DNA of 64,000 nt, taken from Agelas oroides (taxonomy: Eukaryota > Porifera > Demospongiae > Agelasida > Agelasidae). The notes beneath the pieces were generated by a model. The model saw only the letters and a program-made list of their open reading frames with translations. It was not told where the DNA came from and did not search any database. Every line of letters starts with the position of its first letter. Position 1 is the stretch's first letter. Both the position numbers and the translations under genes were made by a program. Positions 41,964 to 53,639 of this stretch are shown here, one piece after another. Location of the stretch: the NCBI GenBank assembly GCA_949130485.1, contig OX422185.1:16929011-16993010 (forward strand), given 5' to 3'.

Positions 41964-44900
41964 TTGATAGTGCGTAAGTTTGAAGACCCCAATGGAGGGG
42001 AAGTGAACTACGTCGCTTTCGTATGGGCCGTCGACAAGGAGTACACTGGACAAGTCATGGAGCGAAGAAGGAAGGGTAAGCTCATTGATCTCAAGTCATC
42101 TAGTTTTTTACTGTGGCATTTAGCTCCATTCTGCTATACCTGACCCATGGTTCATTACCTTTCTGTCTGTGATGTAGCGTCTGTGATGTAGCGCACAATT
42201 ATTGTACATACAATACACATGTACATCATTGTTACTCCCACATGAGAAGGAGAATTAAGTTAAAGGTGAAGGAATGTAGGAGGAAGCATTGTTCTTGTTA
42301 TGATAGTGTCAGATTGTCATGTAAACAAGCGTGCTAGCTAGCAAGTGCTGGACAGTGCCAGTTAGTGTGTAACTAGGTAGCTATTTGATCACTGCAAATC
42401 TGTCTGCTCACTATACTGCTCATAGCTGACTAGCAATTTGAAGCTGACCGATTCTCCCTATTGACACTTACAACAAATCGCCTGGTTTCCAAGCATGATA
42501 TAAAAATTGTCAATAATTGTTTGCTGTTTTGATGTGTGCAATGATATTTCTGCACAATTGCCAAGTGTGTATTAACCTTTCTCTCTCAGCCTGAGAGAGA
42601 AAGGTTAATATTATAATAGTAGGCATAGGTGAGCACTCATATGGCTTTTTCTGCATAATGTCATGTCCTCAGGGCCAGTGAAACATGGAATGCAAAACCA
42701 CAACCACATATAATGGCAACCTTATATATTCACAAGTAGTACAGGTACACCACATACTGACTGTCATATTGTCATAGCACAGGAAATGATGTAATATACA
42801 CTTGACAATTGTGGGAATTTAAAGTATTGCAAATCTTCAGCAAGAAGTCATTATGAATGTATGTAAATTGATTAGTGACTATCTATTAGCTGTACAAGTT
42901 GGTTCATTGCACAACTGGTCTTGGGAAATTTGTTATGAAGATATTTGTGCTTATACATGACTGTATGGAAATCAATCTGATTTGTACTTTGCAAACACAG
43001 CATAGTTGCCACCAAGCTGCCTGTATCTGGAGTTGGAGGTGCCGTGAACTATTCCATTGTTCTGTTATTATTTCACAAAAGCAAATGGTAACAGGATCTC
43101 ATTAGAGGCAAGCAGTTCAAGTACCAACTGAGGTGGGTGTGGCCACCATTCATTAGGTAATAATACTACTCATTAATATACTACACATTAATTTTGTAGG
43201 TGAAAAAAAAACGGACTTAGCGCTAACTCTTAGTCTCAGTTTTAATAGAACTTGAGTGTGACTTAAGGTTTGGCCCATCCACAAATCTAAGAGTGCAGTA
43301 GTTGTAACTTGATCACATTACATTCTCTCTCTCTCTCACACACACACACACACTCACCCAGACACAACATGGGCTATGTAACACGGAGCCAGTTCCGCCA
43401 GTGTCTCTCCTATCTTGGACTGGACAACAGTGAGGAGGAGATGAGAGTGATGGAGACAAAGTTCTCAGACAGCAAGGGGTTCAACTATCTGCGTTTCCTG
43501 GAGGAGCTCCAACCGTCTGAGGAACTGGAGGACAAGTACCAACTGAGAATGACACAACTCACAGCTAAGAAGGAACAGGTAAGTGAATGTGGACAGAGCT
43601 GGTCTTGATATACATGGCAGTGTCAGAATTGAATACTGTTGTGTATTTTGAGCACACCACAGCTCACTGCTAAGAAACAACAGGTTAGTGGGCCAGCTGA
43701 TCAAAATGTCATATACATCATATGGACAGCACAATGTGGAATCTTCTACACGTACATTGTTACTTGACGTAGCTCACCTAATGTTGAAGCAGCCAATTAT
43801 TATTGAGACAATGTATGTATCTGACTTTGCCCTAGACATATGGTTTATATTTGTGCATTAGATGAAATCAACACCAGCGATTATGGAGTTTATGGATCAC
43901 ATTTCATAGCAATATTTTATTTTCCCTTATCGGGAATGAAAGCATCTTTCATAGGTGGCCTTTAACAAATGGAAATTGCCTTTGCCGTATTTTATAATTG
44001 CTTTCCTTTTTTGTACGGGCTCTGTGTGGGAAAACTATTGCTGGTACGTGTGCAGATGTAGCTACAGGAAATAAGGAAGAGTATTCAAACAAGGCTGGTT
44101 TTAAATTATTTAGTTCGTGTAATATGTGAAAGTAAGGACAATTAAGGAGTATTTAGCATAGAGTAAGGAATGTATTGGTTTGATGTTGTATGTGTGATTT
44201 AGTGCTGATGCGGTAATTGAATCTAATTGGCTTTTTATTTGTATATATACGTTCTGAATTTTTGGTCTACATACATCCAACAATCAATGAACCACATAGG
44301 ATATGCACACTCATAAGGTATCAAATTTTGGAACTGGTCAAAGAAAGATTGCTGGTATGTACCATGTATGGATCTACGTATTACAGAGGCAGAACTTTGC
44401 CTGTTACAGGAGAGCAGTTTTATTTGACCCCAGAATGTAGTAACATGTTCTGCTATATTCACATGTACTACTGAAATCAGTAGCTACCTTGAGCATGGGT
44501 GGATAGAGCTTATTGTGTATGGTATGTCCCTGATGACATGTAGAGGAGGATTGTGTTTGGTCATTGCCGCCATGCTTTCACATATTTTCACACACATGCT
44601 ACCATGTTGGAAGGTTGTCAATATGCATAATAAGGCTCAAGGAATGGAGCATTCAACTTTATATTATGCAGAGAGATTATGCAGAGGGCTGGTAAGGAGA
44701 TTTAACATACCTGTACAAGAAAGAAATACTACTTGTTACTAGAGTGGAAAGTCAGCAGGAAGCTAAACACACTACATAAGCCCCACTACCTCCTCTCCAC
44801 TGGTACACAAGTCATGCATGTCATCTTGGAAGGCAGAACAAACTAAACAAACTGTTATGATAACAGAGCAGAAAGTTGGAGCAGGAATCTAAACACACTA

Positions 44901-46551
44901 GTCCCACTGATAAGTTTGTTTCACCTTCCAAGATGACATTCATGACTTGTGATGTAATACTGTGACATGTGTACAAGTGGAGAGCAGGTAGGGGTGAAGT
45001 GTGGATGGTGCATCCACCAAGAGATCATCCACCATCAAATAATCAAAACTGGAATGAAGACACTCAGACAAAATCAGTGATCTTTTAAAGATACTTTGCA
45101 ACATGACTTCAGCCAAAGGCATGCACAAAATGTGACTACATAGTAGTATGTTATATGTTATGATGTAATACTGTGACATACAAGTGGGTGTGTGTACAAG
45201 TAGAGAGCAGGTAGAGGTGAAGTGTGGATGGTGCGTCCACCAAGAGATCATCCACCATCAAGCAATCAAAACTGGAATGAAAACACTCAGACATGATAGA
45301 GTGTAGCAGATTCATATAGATCCAAGTAGAGCCATGGTAGAGTGTAGTAGAGTCCAGTAGAGCCAAGTAGAGCCAAAACCAAATACCCTACAACATGACT
45401 TCAGCCAAAAGCATGCACAAAAATGCAATACTACATAGTAGCACCAACGCCAAAACACTCTTGAATTTTCTGAAAGGTATGTATTCCAAAACAACATTGT
45501 TAGCCAATCTTCAGCACACAGCCCCACCCTCCTCCATTCTTGCTATTTTACTATTGGGTCTGCTAACGGTGTTTCTCGTGTTTCTCAGGTTTATGCTGTG
45601 TATGTTCTTTTAATGCTTCTCCGGATTATACTCTCTGTGTGTTTATATGTTTCTCGTGTTTCTCAGGTTTATGCTGTGTATGTTCTTTTAATGCTTCTCT
45701 GGATTATACTCTCTGTGTGTTTATATGTTTCTTGCGTTTCTCATTATTGTAATGGTATAACTCAGTTTGCCTTACCTCTCATTTTCTACCTCATGTAACT
45801 AAAACGGCACAATGTGTTTCTAACTGCTGTAGTTGGAGGACATTTTGGGGATCCTTGAAAACTCAAAAGTTTGCTTAAAACATTGACATGTTGTAGTTGG
45901 GGGACATTTTGGTTTACAACCAACAAGTGCATTATAAAGTAAACAAAAGCCTGTGAAGTAAACTGGCATCGGAAATTATCATCTGGGAAGGTTTGATTTT
46001 GCGATCAGTGACGATGAGTTATATACATGTTCTCACGTACAAGTAGGTAGCATGAATATTGTTAGGAACACCATCCAGCATAATACTGAACAGCAAGGTA
46101 AACAAAACCGTGGGAAACAATGGCCTCAGATAGTATCATCTCTGAGAAGCAGTAATGAATGTAGTTTAGTCAAGTGTGTACACATGTACAAGGTTTGACT
46201 CTATAAACCATGTTACCATGGAAACACCATATGGTGCTTCCTGGCATGAACTGTGTATGTGTGTGTGTGTATATTTGACGAGTGTTTTCGAGGCGTATCT
46301 ATAGCACCAATTACTAACCCTCATTGCACAAATCACCAAATAGAATCATGCTGAATTACAGAAGACTTACAAAACTTACTGAAGATTTACAGCTTACAGC
46401 TTACAGAAGGCTTAAGACTGTGTTTTCCCTGTCCTCATTTCCAAGCTTTCATGATTATGCTGTTGCAGTGTGAAAAGTGATGAAGATGTGGGCAGAGAGC
46501 CTGGTAATGAGGCTATCTCCTTCCAAACTTACACACACACTCACACACACA

Positions 46552-46588
<37 letters not shown>

Positions 46589-46790
46589 AGGTACCTTTCG
46601 GCAAAAGACCCTACTTATGTGGACTACATATGATTCTCAGACGAAGTCCATCTTCAAGGACAAGGACTTGGAGAAAACACCAACAGCCAAGGTGCAGCAG
46701 TTTGTACCTCCCGTAGAGGTAGACCTGAACATCCTTTCTCCTGAGGAGGAGCAAATACTGCAGAAGACTATGCACCGACTGGCTGAGAGA
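41964..46790 (+). CDS. EF-hand repeat protein gene (partial, exons 41964-42075 and 46591-46790)
   Basis: Exon 41964-42075 (TTTAG acceptor, GTAAGC donor) encodes VRKFEDPNGGEVNYVAFVWA...KEYTG, the second half of an EF-hand pair. Its phase-1 end matches exon 46591-46790 (acceptor CCCAG, donor GTGAGG), which encodes FKDKDLEKTPTAKVQQFVPP and LNILSPEEEQILQKTMHRLA, an inter-repeat linker. The EF-hand exon 43362-43578 lies between them but is not phase-compatible with 42075. The layout is that of long calcium-binding proteins with repeated EF-hand pairs, a type I associate with cilia. First and last exons are not identified and I cannot name the orthologue. Confidence 0.6.
43362..43578 (+). CDS. EF-hand exon
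   Basis: Acceptor CTCACCCAG after a CT/CA repeat, donor GTAAGT. It encodes NMGYVTRSQFRQCLSYLGL, EEEMRVMETKFSD and GFNYLRFLEELQPSEELED, i.e. a degenerate EF-hand pair. The exon starts in phase 2 and ends in phase 0. A dead copy lies at 35085-35292. Confidence 0.7.
43663..43683 (+). other. Possible 21-nt microexon
   Basis: CTCACTGCTAAGAAACAACA+G sits between CACCACAG and GTTAGT and encodes LTAKKQQ, a repeat of the LTAKKEQ that ends the preceding exon. It may be a real microexon or just a small duplication of the exon 3' end. Confidence 0.35.
44803..44950. repeat. Foldback, about 35-bp arms
   Basis: ACAAGTCATGCATGTCATCT TGGAAGG at the left pairs with CCTTCCAAGATGACATTCAT GACTTGT at the right; the loop holds AACTGTTATGATAACAG. 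Confidence 0.75.
44948..45446. repeat. Direct duplication of a block of about 210-290 bp
   Basis: GATGTAATACTGTGACAT ... AGAGCAGGTAG.GGTGAAGTG ... CACCAAGAGATCATCCACCA ... AACATGACTTCAGCCAAA.GC occurs at 44948-45155 and again at 45156-45446. The second copy has extra CCAAGTAGAG repeats (45320-45375). Confidence 0.85.
45569..45744. repeat. 78-bp tandem repeat
   Basis: Two full units plus a partial third, starting GTTTCTCGTGTTTCTCAGGT. Divergence is minimal (one C/T change in GCTTCTCCGG/GCTTCTCTGG). Confidence 0.95.
46531..46586. repeat. (CA)n microsatellite before an exon
   Basis: CACACACTC-type repeat ending at the CCCAG acceptor of the exon at 46591; the same arrangement precedes the EF-hand exon at 43362 and its dead copy at about 35090. 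Confidence 0.95.
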
Positions 46791-46869
46791 GTGAGGAGTG
46801 AGAGTGGGAAGAGGGGAGAGGGAGGAGGTTGGGAGGAAGGAAGAAGAGAAGGGAGGAGAAATGAGCAGA

Positions 46870-46922
46870 ATTTGGCTCATGAAGTAGCAGCATCTTGAAT
46901 GCTGCTACTTCATGAGCCAAAT
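46870..46922. repeat. Perfect 24-bp hairpin with 5-nt loop
   Basis: ATTTGGCTCATGAAGTAGCA GCAT, loop CTTGA, then the exact complement. It lies 80 nt after the donor of the exon ending at 46790. Confidence 0.95.
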
Positions 46923-47123
46923 CCCTAGAAGGTGAGCTGTAACCATAACAATCATAGGCGTAGGAAGCAAATTTGAAGTGTAGAGGCCATGCTGTGCTGC
47001 GCAAAGCGCTGCTAAAAAGAAAATGGAAAATAATTTCGGCGCGCATAGCGCGGTGGCGATTTTTTTCAAAGTGTGCACCTTTAGACTGCAAAATAAAGCC
47101 TTATTTCAACAGCGTATAATATT

Positions 47124-47396
47124 CTAGCCTCGTTCTCAGACCTTACCAACCCTCCAGTACAATAGTGTGGAAAACAGATTATACTGACTTCGTCGTCGTT
47201 CCCAGGAGACCACCCGGCCAGCATTCGTAGCTTGTAGTGGTCTCTTTTGAAAATCTGCATTAGCTTCGTACCGAGCCATCTCACTGCCAAGATTTATAGC
47301 GTACTTTAATCGGAAATGTACGCATGTAACTGCATATGAGACTGATGCAACAAAGAGGCTGCTTGACTTTAGCCTCGCTCCCAGAGAACGAGGCTA
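47124..47396. mobile_element. TAGCCTCG foldback, degraded
   Basis: TAGCCTCGTTCTCAGACC at 47124 and, at the other end, TAGCCTCGCTCCCAGAGAAC GAGGCTA (47370-47396). The latter is itself a near-palindrome. No clear target duplication. Confidence 0.55.
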
Positions 47397-47399
47397 GCT

Positions 47400-48530
47400 C
47401 GAGCTACTTAGCAGGTTATGAATATTAATTTACAGCCTAAAAAGTGTAGCAGCCAAAGCCGCTACGGCCACTACGGTTCCTACGCCACTGATTGACAATA
47501 TACTTGATAATTAAATGACTGTGAACAAGATGTGACTTTCTACGTAGCCACATACGAGATATTAAGCATCTGTGGCTACTTTTGAAATTAGCAGCCAGCA
47601 GTGCAAGCCTTGACTTTCATATAAGGAACACAATACAGTTTTTGCTTTATGCATTTTGAGTAGTGTTGCAAAGATTCTGCGAAACTATGTAACAACAAAT
47701 GAAAAAACTTTCAGAATGATGTTGTAGATCAGCTAGACATTCAATACTTGGTGTGTATGACAGTCACCCCCCTCCCCAACTAATTCGATATGTGTGGTTC
47801 ATAACATGCTGCCTTCACTAATTTTGCTGTTCTGAGTCCCAATGCACCCATACAAAGTTCTAGTGTATTTCTGTTCTATTTGTGCATGGTCAATACAAGT
47901 TGTAGCTAGCTATGCTGAATCTCAAGAAATGCACAAAAGCTTAAGCATAGGGATTGTCATACTGCAGCATCTTTCCCCCTACAAGTGAAAGTGCAAGGGA
48001 GGTGCAGTTAGTGCTTGAAAGAATACAATGCATCAATGGAACAAAGACGGACATGATTAGCCCGGGCGAGATGAACGAGTAAAGCATGGTAAGCCCGGGC
48101 CATGGTCTATCATCCAGTGGAAGCGTTTGAACCAGTGCACTGGCAGCTATAGAGACTGGCCTAGCAACTTCTCTCTTCAGCTGTTCATCGGTACACTGTT
48201 TATACTGCTAAAGATGATCAGGCCTGATGACTGAACTCCAGAAAGTTGTTGCCCATGGCATTCTACCTACTGAGAGGTCTCCAAATGTCTGCAACTGAGC
48301 TGAGTCGCAATTTTTCCCACACCATCCTTTCACTACCGTACAGGCTTTATTCAATACAGTTTTAGCAGGCTTGCTACACAATGCCCTGTATTCCACTTGT
48401 AACCAGTTCCACTGCCTCATGCAGCATATGTATGTCTTATTGCTCGCATTTCTAACAGAATTGCAGTGAGAACAGTATGTAGAGTATATTCTCTGTGTGA
48501 GAAAACACATCATAAAATTAATTACAAATT
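47400..48530. other. No gene seen
   Basis: One Cys-containing ORF of 101 residues (48208-48513, minus, ATG start) has no recognised domain, signal peptide or splice context. The block AGCCCGGGC occurs twice with flanking inverted similarity (48059-48100). Otherwise nothing is recognised. Confidence 0.35.
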
Positions 48531-48534
48531 TTAA

Positions 48535-48650
48535 GCAATCATGAACTGGAGAGGGAAAATGCCTCTACTGTAAGCAATCATGAACTGGAGACGGAGAAGG
48601 CCTCTACCGTAAGCATTCATGAACTGGAGGGGGAAAAGGCCTCACTGAAT
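48535..48650. repeat. 38-39-bp tandem repeat, three units
   Basis: AGCAATCATGAACTGGAGAG followed by GGAAAATGCCTCTACTGTA, three times with small changes. Confidence 0.9.
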
Positions 48651-48767
48651 GTGATGAAGTTGAGGCATGCAGAGAAGGCCTGAAAATCTAGATAGAATAA
48701 AGGACAATGTCCTCCTTTTATCTCCATTGACTCACCTATTTGGCAATGGTTTGTTTTCTGACTTCTA

Positions 48768-48940
48768 AGCACTCTAATTTAATCAGAAGCCATGCATCGA
48801 TGGCTGCTTTAACATGGCCATAGGATATCTGTTGCCATGATACTTTGTTGCCATGGTACTTTGTTTCCATGGCACTTTGTTTCCATGGCACTTTGTTGCC
48901 ATGGTACTTTGTTGCCATGGTACTAATCAGGGGTCTGCAT
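48768..48940. repeat. Dispersed repeat with 16-bp array CCATGGTACTTTGTTG
   Basis: Six or so 16-bp units (48831-48925) inside a block also found at 51560-51630 (CATGGCCATAGAATATCTGTT ... GTCATGATACTTTGTTGCC ... CAGAGGTCTG), where only about two units are present. The array length is therefore variable between copies. Confidence 0.85.
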
Positions 48941-48999
48941 GCACCAGGGCCACTCACATTGTGAATGCACTTACCACGCAGTCGCTTATGCAATCACTA

Positions 49000-50950
49000 C
49001 GTATGAACAAGGGTACCTCTGTAGTAATGACAGCATATTTTGACTGTAAACATGCCACTTATGTTCACATAAGGGATTCTATTTTTGTGTGAACTCAAGT
49101 TCTCTAATAAGGCAGGAGGTACTGTTGATTTCAGCCCTATTTGAATGCTGAAGGTTTGTGGCTGATTAGTCTTGTAGTTGATTCAACTATCCCCATTTAT
49201 GTGGTATGGACATAAGATAATGAAATGCTTACTGTGTACCATGAAGATTTAGTTGGAGTGAGTGAGGAACTAGAGGGTAAAGCATGCAGCCTGAGCATGT
49301 GAGGGTGTTAAACATGTATAAAGAAGAATCACAGAGGTGGAAGGGAACTCTATGGATGCATCATGGTGATAGTGACACAATGTGTAGTCAGTCATGACCC
49401 ATACATAATTCCATAAATGTTTGGATGCAGTCTCATAGACATGGCACAAAGGTCAAAATCTAAATGCCTTATTGGCTAGAAATAGTTTTTCTCCAGTTGA
49501 TCTATCCCTTCCCTCATGCACGCACAGCTGGAACTGTAACACTTATTGTCATTTATTGAAACAATCTGTAGAGGCACTACTTGATACTCAGACACTTAAG
49601 AAACGTTGCACTCTTGTTGTGTGTGCAGAGGTCCAGCAGACCTATGGACTGTAGGATAGATGGGCTAATGTTTGATAATCAACATACCTGAAATTCAACT
49701 CCACAGTCTTCTACCTGGGATTTAGCAAACGAAATATTACATATCTGTTCAAGCACCTATCCTCCGAAAAAAGATTCTACTAGCGGACAAGTCTGATAAT
49801 CCTTATTATATTGTGTCGCTAGCCAAATTTGGTAACTGCTGCAGCATGGTATGGCCTCGTAGGCAAGGCCAATGGAAGGGCAAGAGCTTTAGTCTTTCCT
49901 TTTCGGAAGAGGCGGCAAAAAAAGTTACACATTGTTTTATAATGTATTGTGGATGTGATTTTCTATCACCGCGTACTACAATAGTTTCAGGTATCGAAAA
50001 ATATCCCAGCGTCTGCATATCTTGTTGCTCTGATGATCTGGCACAGTTGCTACCGTGCTTAGACCTTGGAAGTCTGGGGTCCAAAAATATATCAGTCCGA
50101 GAATAAATTTTTGGCTCTACATAACTAGGTACAAGCTAATGTTTACAAACTACAGCAAAGTCTTGCAACAAGGAAGCTGAAGAGTGGTAAACTACAATTA
50201 ATTCACCACATATGAATCTGATTATTTTCCATGCTCAGCAGGCCCTTCCTCTTGGTTTATATGCGGTAAATTAATTGTGGTTTTCTACTTTAGCTATGCA
50301 TGCTGCAAGACTTCTGCTATCTGTTGTACAAAAGCTGCCTACTCAAATGAAACTCGACTGTCTGTGTGTACATAACTATAAATAGGATTTGCAAACAATA
50401 AATGGCTTCTAATGCATAACTTATAGTAGGTGAATACCCCAGAAGAATTCCACTGTCAGAGCTTAAGTACTGCTATCCCCATTGCAACACTGCTATGAAT
50501 ATGGGTGCATAATTAGTACAGTGAATAACATTACCATGAACAACAACTTTGGACATCAACTTGCTTGCGATGAGAGATAAACGTGTGAGTAGAGCAGATT
50601 TCTCTAACTAGGTTACCAATGGCAATGTTATCAGATGAATAAGATTTACACTTGTGCCATACAAACGGTTGTAACAGTGCAAGAACTGTCAGTAAAAATA
50701 GTGTGAACAAGAGAAAAAGGGTAGGACGTGGCAGAAGAACATAAACTATGGCCACTACTCTTGGCTCTATATAGTACTTATCCTGTGCCAAGTGACCTAG
50801 ATGAAGTAGCCACCTGTTTAGAATGGCCAAAAAATGGCAGGCAGGTATGAATAACAGGAGCAAAGAATGTATGGGAGGCATGAATAACATTAAATTATAG
50901 GAAGGCATATAACATTGGTAGGTTAAATAACCACCTGACCACATGCACTC
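49000..50950. other. No convincing gene; one hydrophobic ORF
   Basis: The minus ORF 50531-50944 (137 residues, ATG) has three hydrophobic stretches (MPPIHSLLLLFIPACHFLAI; RVVAIVYVLL; TLFLLFTLFLLTVLALLQPF) but no family motif, and composition alone can produce this. Otherwise AT-rich unique-looking DNA. Confidence 0.3.
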
Positions 50951-50956
50951 TGTTAA

Positions 50957-51320
50957 TTGGGGCGAGCGTGAGTGAGCCCCACACTAGTGAGTCGAATTGC
51001 GGATTTTTCATAATATATGTGTATATATATGTGTGTATATATATCTGTCGTACATATTCCGTATGTCTTAAATTATAATTTAATGCAACAGCCGCGCGCC
51101 GCGTACGGACAAAAAGTAAAATTGCATGCAAGCAGCCAAGAGTTCTAGTGGTGTCATAAAATTTTGGGGCCCCCCTGGCCCCAATCTCCCGGTAACATGG
51201 GGCCCCCACCGTGAACCTAGTCTTGTGCCCAGACCCAACCCTCTCACAAGGAAAGGGTCTGGTGTCACAAGCCTGAATCCTTGGGCTTGCGGAAGTGTTG
51301 AAGCCTTGTAATTGTTAGTG
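50957..51320. mobile_element. TGGGGCGAGC element, left end, with inserted sequence
   Basis: TGGGGCGAGCGTGAGTGAGC CCCACACTAGTG matches the left end at 18161. Homology breaks after ATTGCGGA (about 51005) and resumes at TTGCGGAAGTGTTGAAGCC (about 51288), so about 280 bp were inserted. A TAGTCTTG foldback fragment (51218-51265) lies in the insert. Confidence 0.55.
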
Positions 51321-52105
51321 TAGAATTACAAATTGCTCAGTGTTGGATAATGAATCTGTGAATGATCGGTTTGCCTCCGTATGTCATGAATACTATTATT
51401 TATCAAGTACGCGTGGCCTCCCTTATCGACTGCCAGTATATTGTTATGGTTACAGCCCACCTTCTAGGGCTTCCTAGCTAAGTAGGTGACAAAGATAAAC
51501 AGACACTTATTAGACTACTCTCCCTTTCTGCTTTCCCTTTCTCCCATGCATCAGTGGCAACTGGTTAGCATGGCCATAGAATATCTGTTGTCATGATACT
51601 TTGTTGCCATGGTACTACTCAGAGGTCTGTCTGTTGCTATCTTGGTATGCGATATTTACATAGTGGCCACTTATCATTATAGACCTAAAAAGAAAAGGTT
51701 TAGGATTGTGGTGCTTCAGTCTACACACAGACTTCTCAGGTTTGAGTGGTGATCTTTTTGTATAACTACATGCATTGAATCCATTTGATTTGCCTATAGT
51801 GAATTTCGAGTGTGTGTAAGTACTGCACACTCAAATTCTGGCTGAATTATTTTTCTGTGCGTAAGTTGCGAACCACATTTATTTTTTAATGCACTGTACA
51901 TGTACTATTGATGCACCAGAATAATTATAATAATTATGTGTTTTTACTGTGTGTTGCTCCAAATGCATGGGTGATGAATTCCCATATTGCATGGGTCAGA
52001 GTTGTGTTGAGTTATTTGTATGCTGTATTTTTGCTCCTATTTTGGCTTGTGTAGATATGGTTGTTAACTCTGACCCATGTAATACAGTGTATTTCATATG
52101 GAGTT

Positions 52106-52137
52106 TAGCCTCGTTCTCAGGCCTGAGAATGAGGCTA
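52106..52137. mobile_element. Minimal TAGCCTCG palindrome, 32 bp
   Basis: TAGCCTCGTTCTCAGG and its inverse CCTGAGAATGAGGCTA meet with almost no interior: two foldback termini and nothing else. Flanks show no duplication. Confidence 0.8.
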
Positions 52138-52708
52138 GTATTGCCCACATGTGTCAGTGAACAGTGAACTACAAAAGTTTTGCATTCAAAAGGATCTTGA
52201 TGGTCGCTAGTAGTTCAGTTTTAGTTTAATTACACTACAGATCAAATTGCTGTAGTTTTAATTACTAAATATCTAAAAAGAGTATCACAACTATTAGTTG
52301 TAGTAGTTAAGTACTATTTGCTATTTTTTATGTACTTGTTTATTATTATTATTTTTATGCTCAGTTTACCTATACAAGATTAATCTCAGTGTGTTGTTTT
52401 TGCTTGTAACTCAGTACTACATGTGCGCATAATGGTATTCATGCACAGAGTCACAAGCTCAACAACAGCTCACAATGAATATTAAACTCAAGATTTTTTT
52501 AGTATACACCATACAGTACAAATTTAATAGCACAATACAGTTGAACTCCAGTGATAAACTAATCGATACAGCAGCCGCGTTTTTATAGAGAATGCGTAAG
52601 GCAGAGAATGCCATGGGTTCCAATTTTTTTTTTTTTTACAAAGAAACCATGAAAGAAAACGCAAAGCTTCGGAACACAAAGCTAGGACAAGAATTAGCGT
52701 TTACACCA

Positions 52709-53119
52709 TCATGGGTTACGTGGAGTCTCTTGTACTGGTGTGCGCCAGCATTCTGCGTCTTCAGCGTCGTAGTTTGGCTCTTCTTGTCTTTGGTCTTCTG
52801 CTAGCAGGTCTGGTGTAGTTGCTGTACCTACGACCATCATGGACCAGGTACGCTGGCCCGTCTCTTGCACTGGAGTTTCCCATTCTGCGACTTCTGCGTC
52901 GTTTTGCTCATCGTTCGGTTCTTGTCCTTGCATTTGATCATCTCTTCCAGCCGCTGGCACGTCTGGCCGTGCAACCGCCACAAAATGTATTTGCACGATG
53001 ACAGTCGGTGGTGGGGAGCGCATGACCAACATGTACAACAGCAGCAACATAATGACTGTAGCCGGGGATAGCAAGAAAGTGAGGACGTACATCACGCTTG
53101 ATAACCCAAATAAAAACAT
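52709..53119 (-). CDS. Small membrane protein with duplicated acidic tail motif
   Basis: 136 residues from ATG at 53117-53119; the frame is open further upstream without ATG. Two hydrophobic segments (MFLFGLSSVMYVLTFLL; TVIMLLLLYMLV) are followed by RSPPPTVIVQIHFVAV and an acidic tail containing two related motifs, DAEVAEWETPVQETGQ and DAEDAECWRTPVQETP. The W-x-TPVQET motif resembles the W-xTxPVQES-L tail of the proteins at 7.6-8.4 kb and 33 kb, so it may be a distant relative with an added membrane anchor. Function unknown, no splice evidence. Confidence 0.4.
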   Translation of the reverse strand: MFLFGLSSVMYVLTFLLSPATVIMLLLLYMLVMRSPPPTVIVQIHFVAVARPDVPAAGRDDQMQGQEPNDEQNDAEVAEWETPVQETGQRTWSMMVVGTATTPDLLAEDQRQEEPNYDAEDAECWRTPVQETPRNP

Positions 53120-53639
53120 TCTGAGATTCGCTATAGATCTAATATACTTGAATTCACTCGATATACTAACTAACAAGAATATTCGACAATCTAACTTATG
53201 TTGTACGCCCACGCATACGCACTAGGGGGTGGTGGCCTTAGCCAACCAAGGCCGTGATCATTGTGTGATGGAATTCATACTGCGCGGATCGCGGACGCGG
53301 ATCCGCGGACCAGACGATTTTCCGCTGACGTCATGCGTATGGGGAAGTTCGATTATTACTCCGCGGATCATACCTTGGGGGAGCAGCCGAGCGTATTGCG
53401 GTCTATGAGGAAACCCCGACTACAAACCCCTGTACAAGGGGTAGTCACTTATATGTCCCGTGTAGAAGCGTTTGCGACCGGGATCAAAACTGAATCAAGC
53501 GATCAAGGCCCTTTTGAGGGGCCGATCAAGCGATCAAGGCGACCTCCGAACTGCTAAAAATCAACAATCAAGAACGCGCGGCTGCAATTTGACCTTTGAC
53601 CCTTGAAATTGATTTGTGTGTTTTTCTTGACCTCTGACC

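Noticed and set aside
44217..44742. ORFs of 75-85 residues at 44.2-44.7 kb
   Set aside because: No hydrophobic start, domain, splice border or relative; length expected by chance in this AT-rich stretch.
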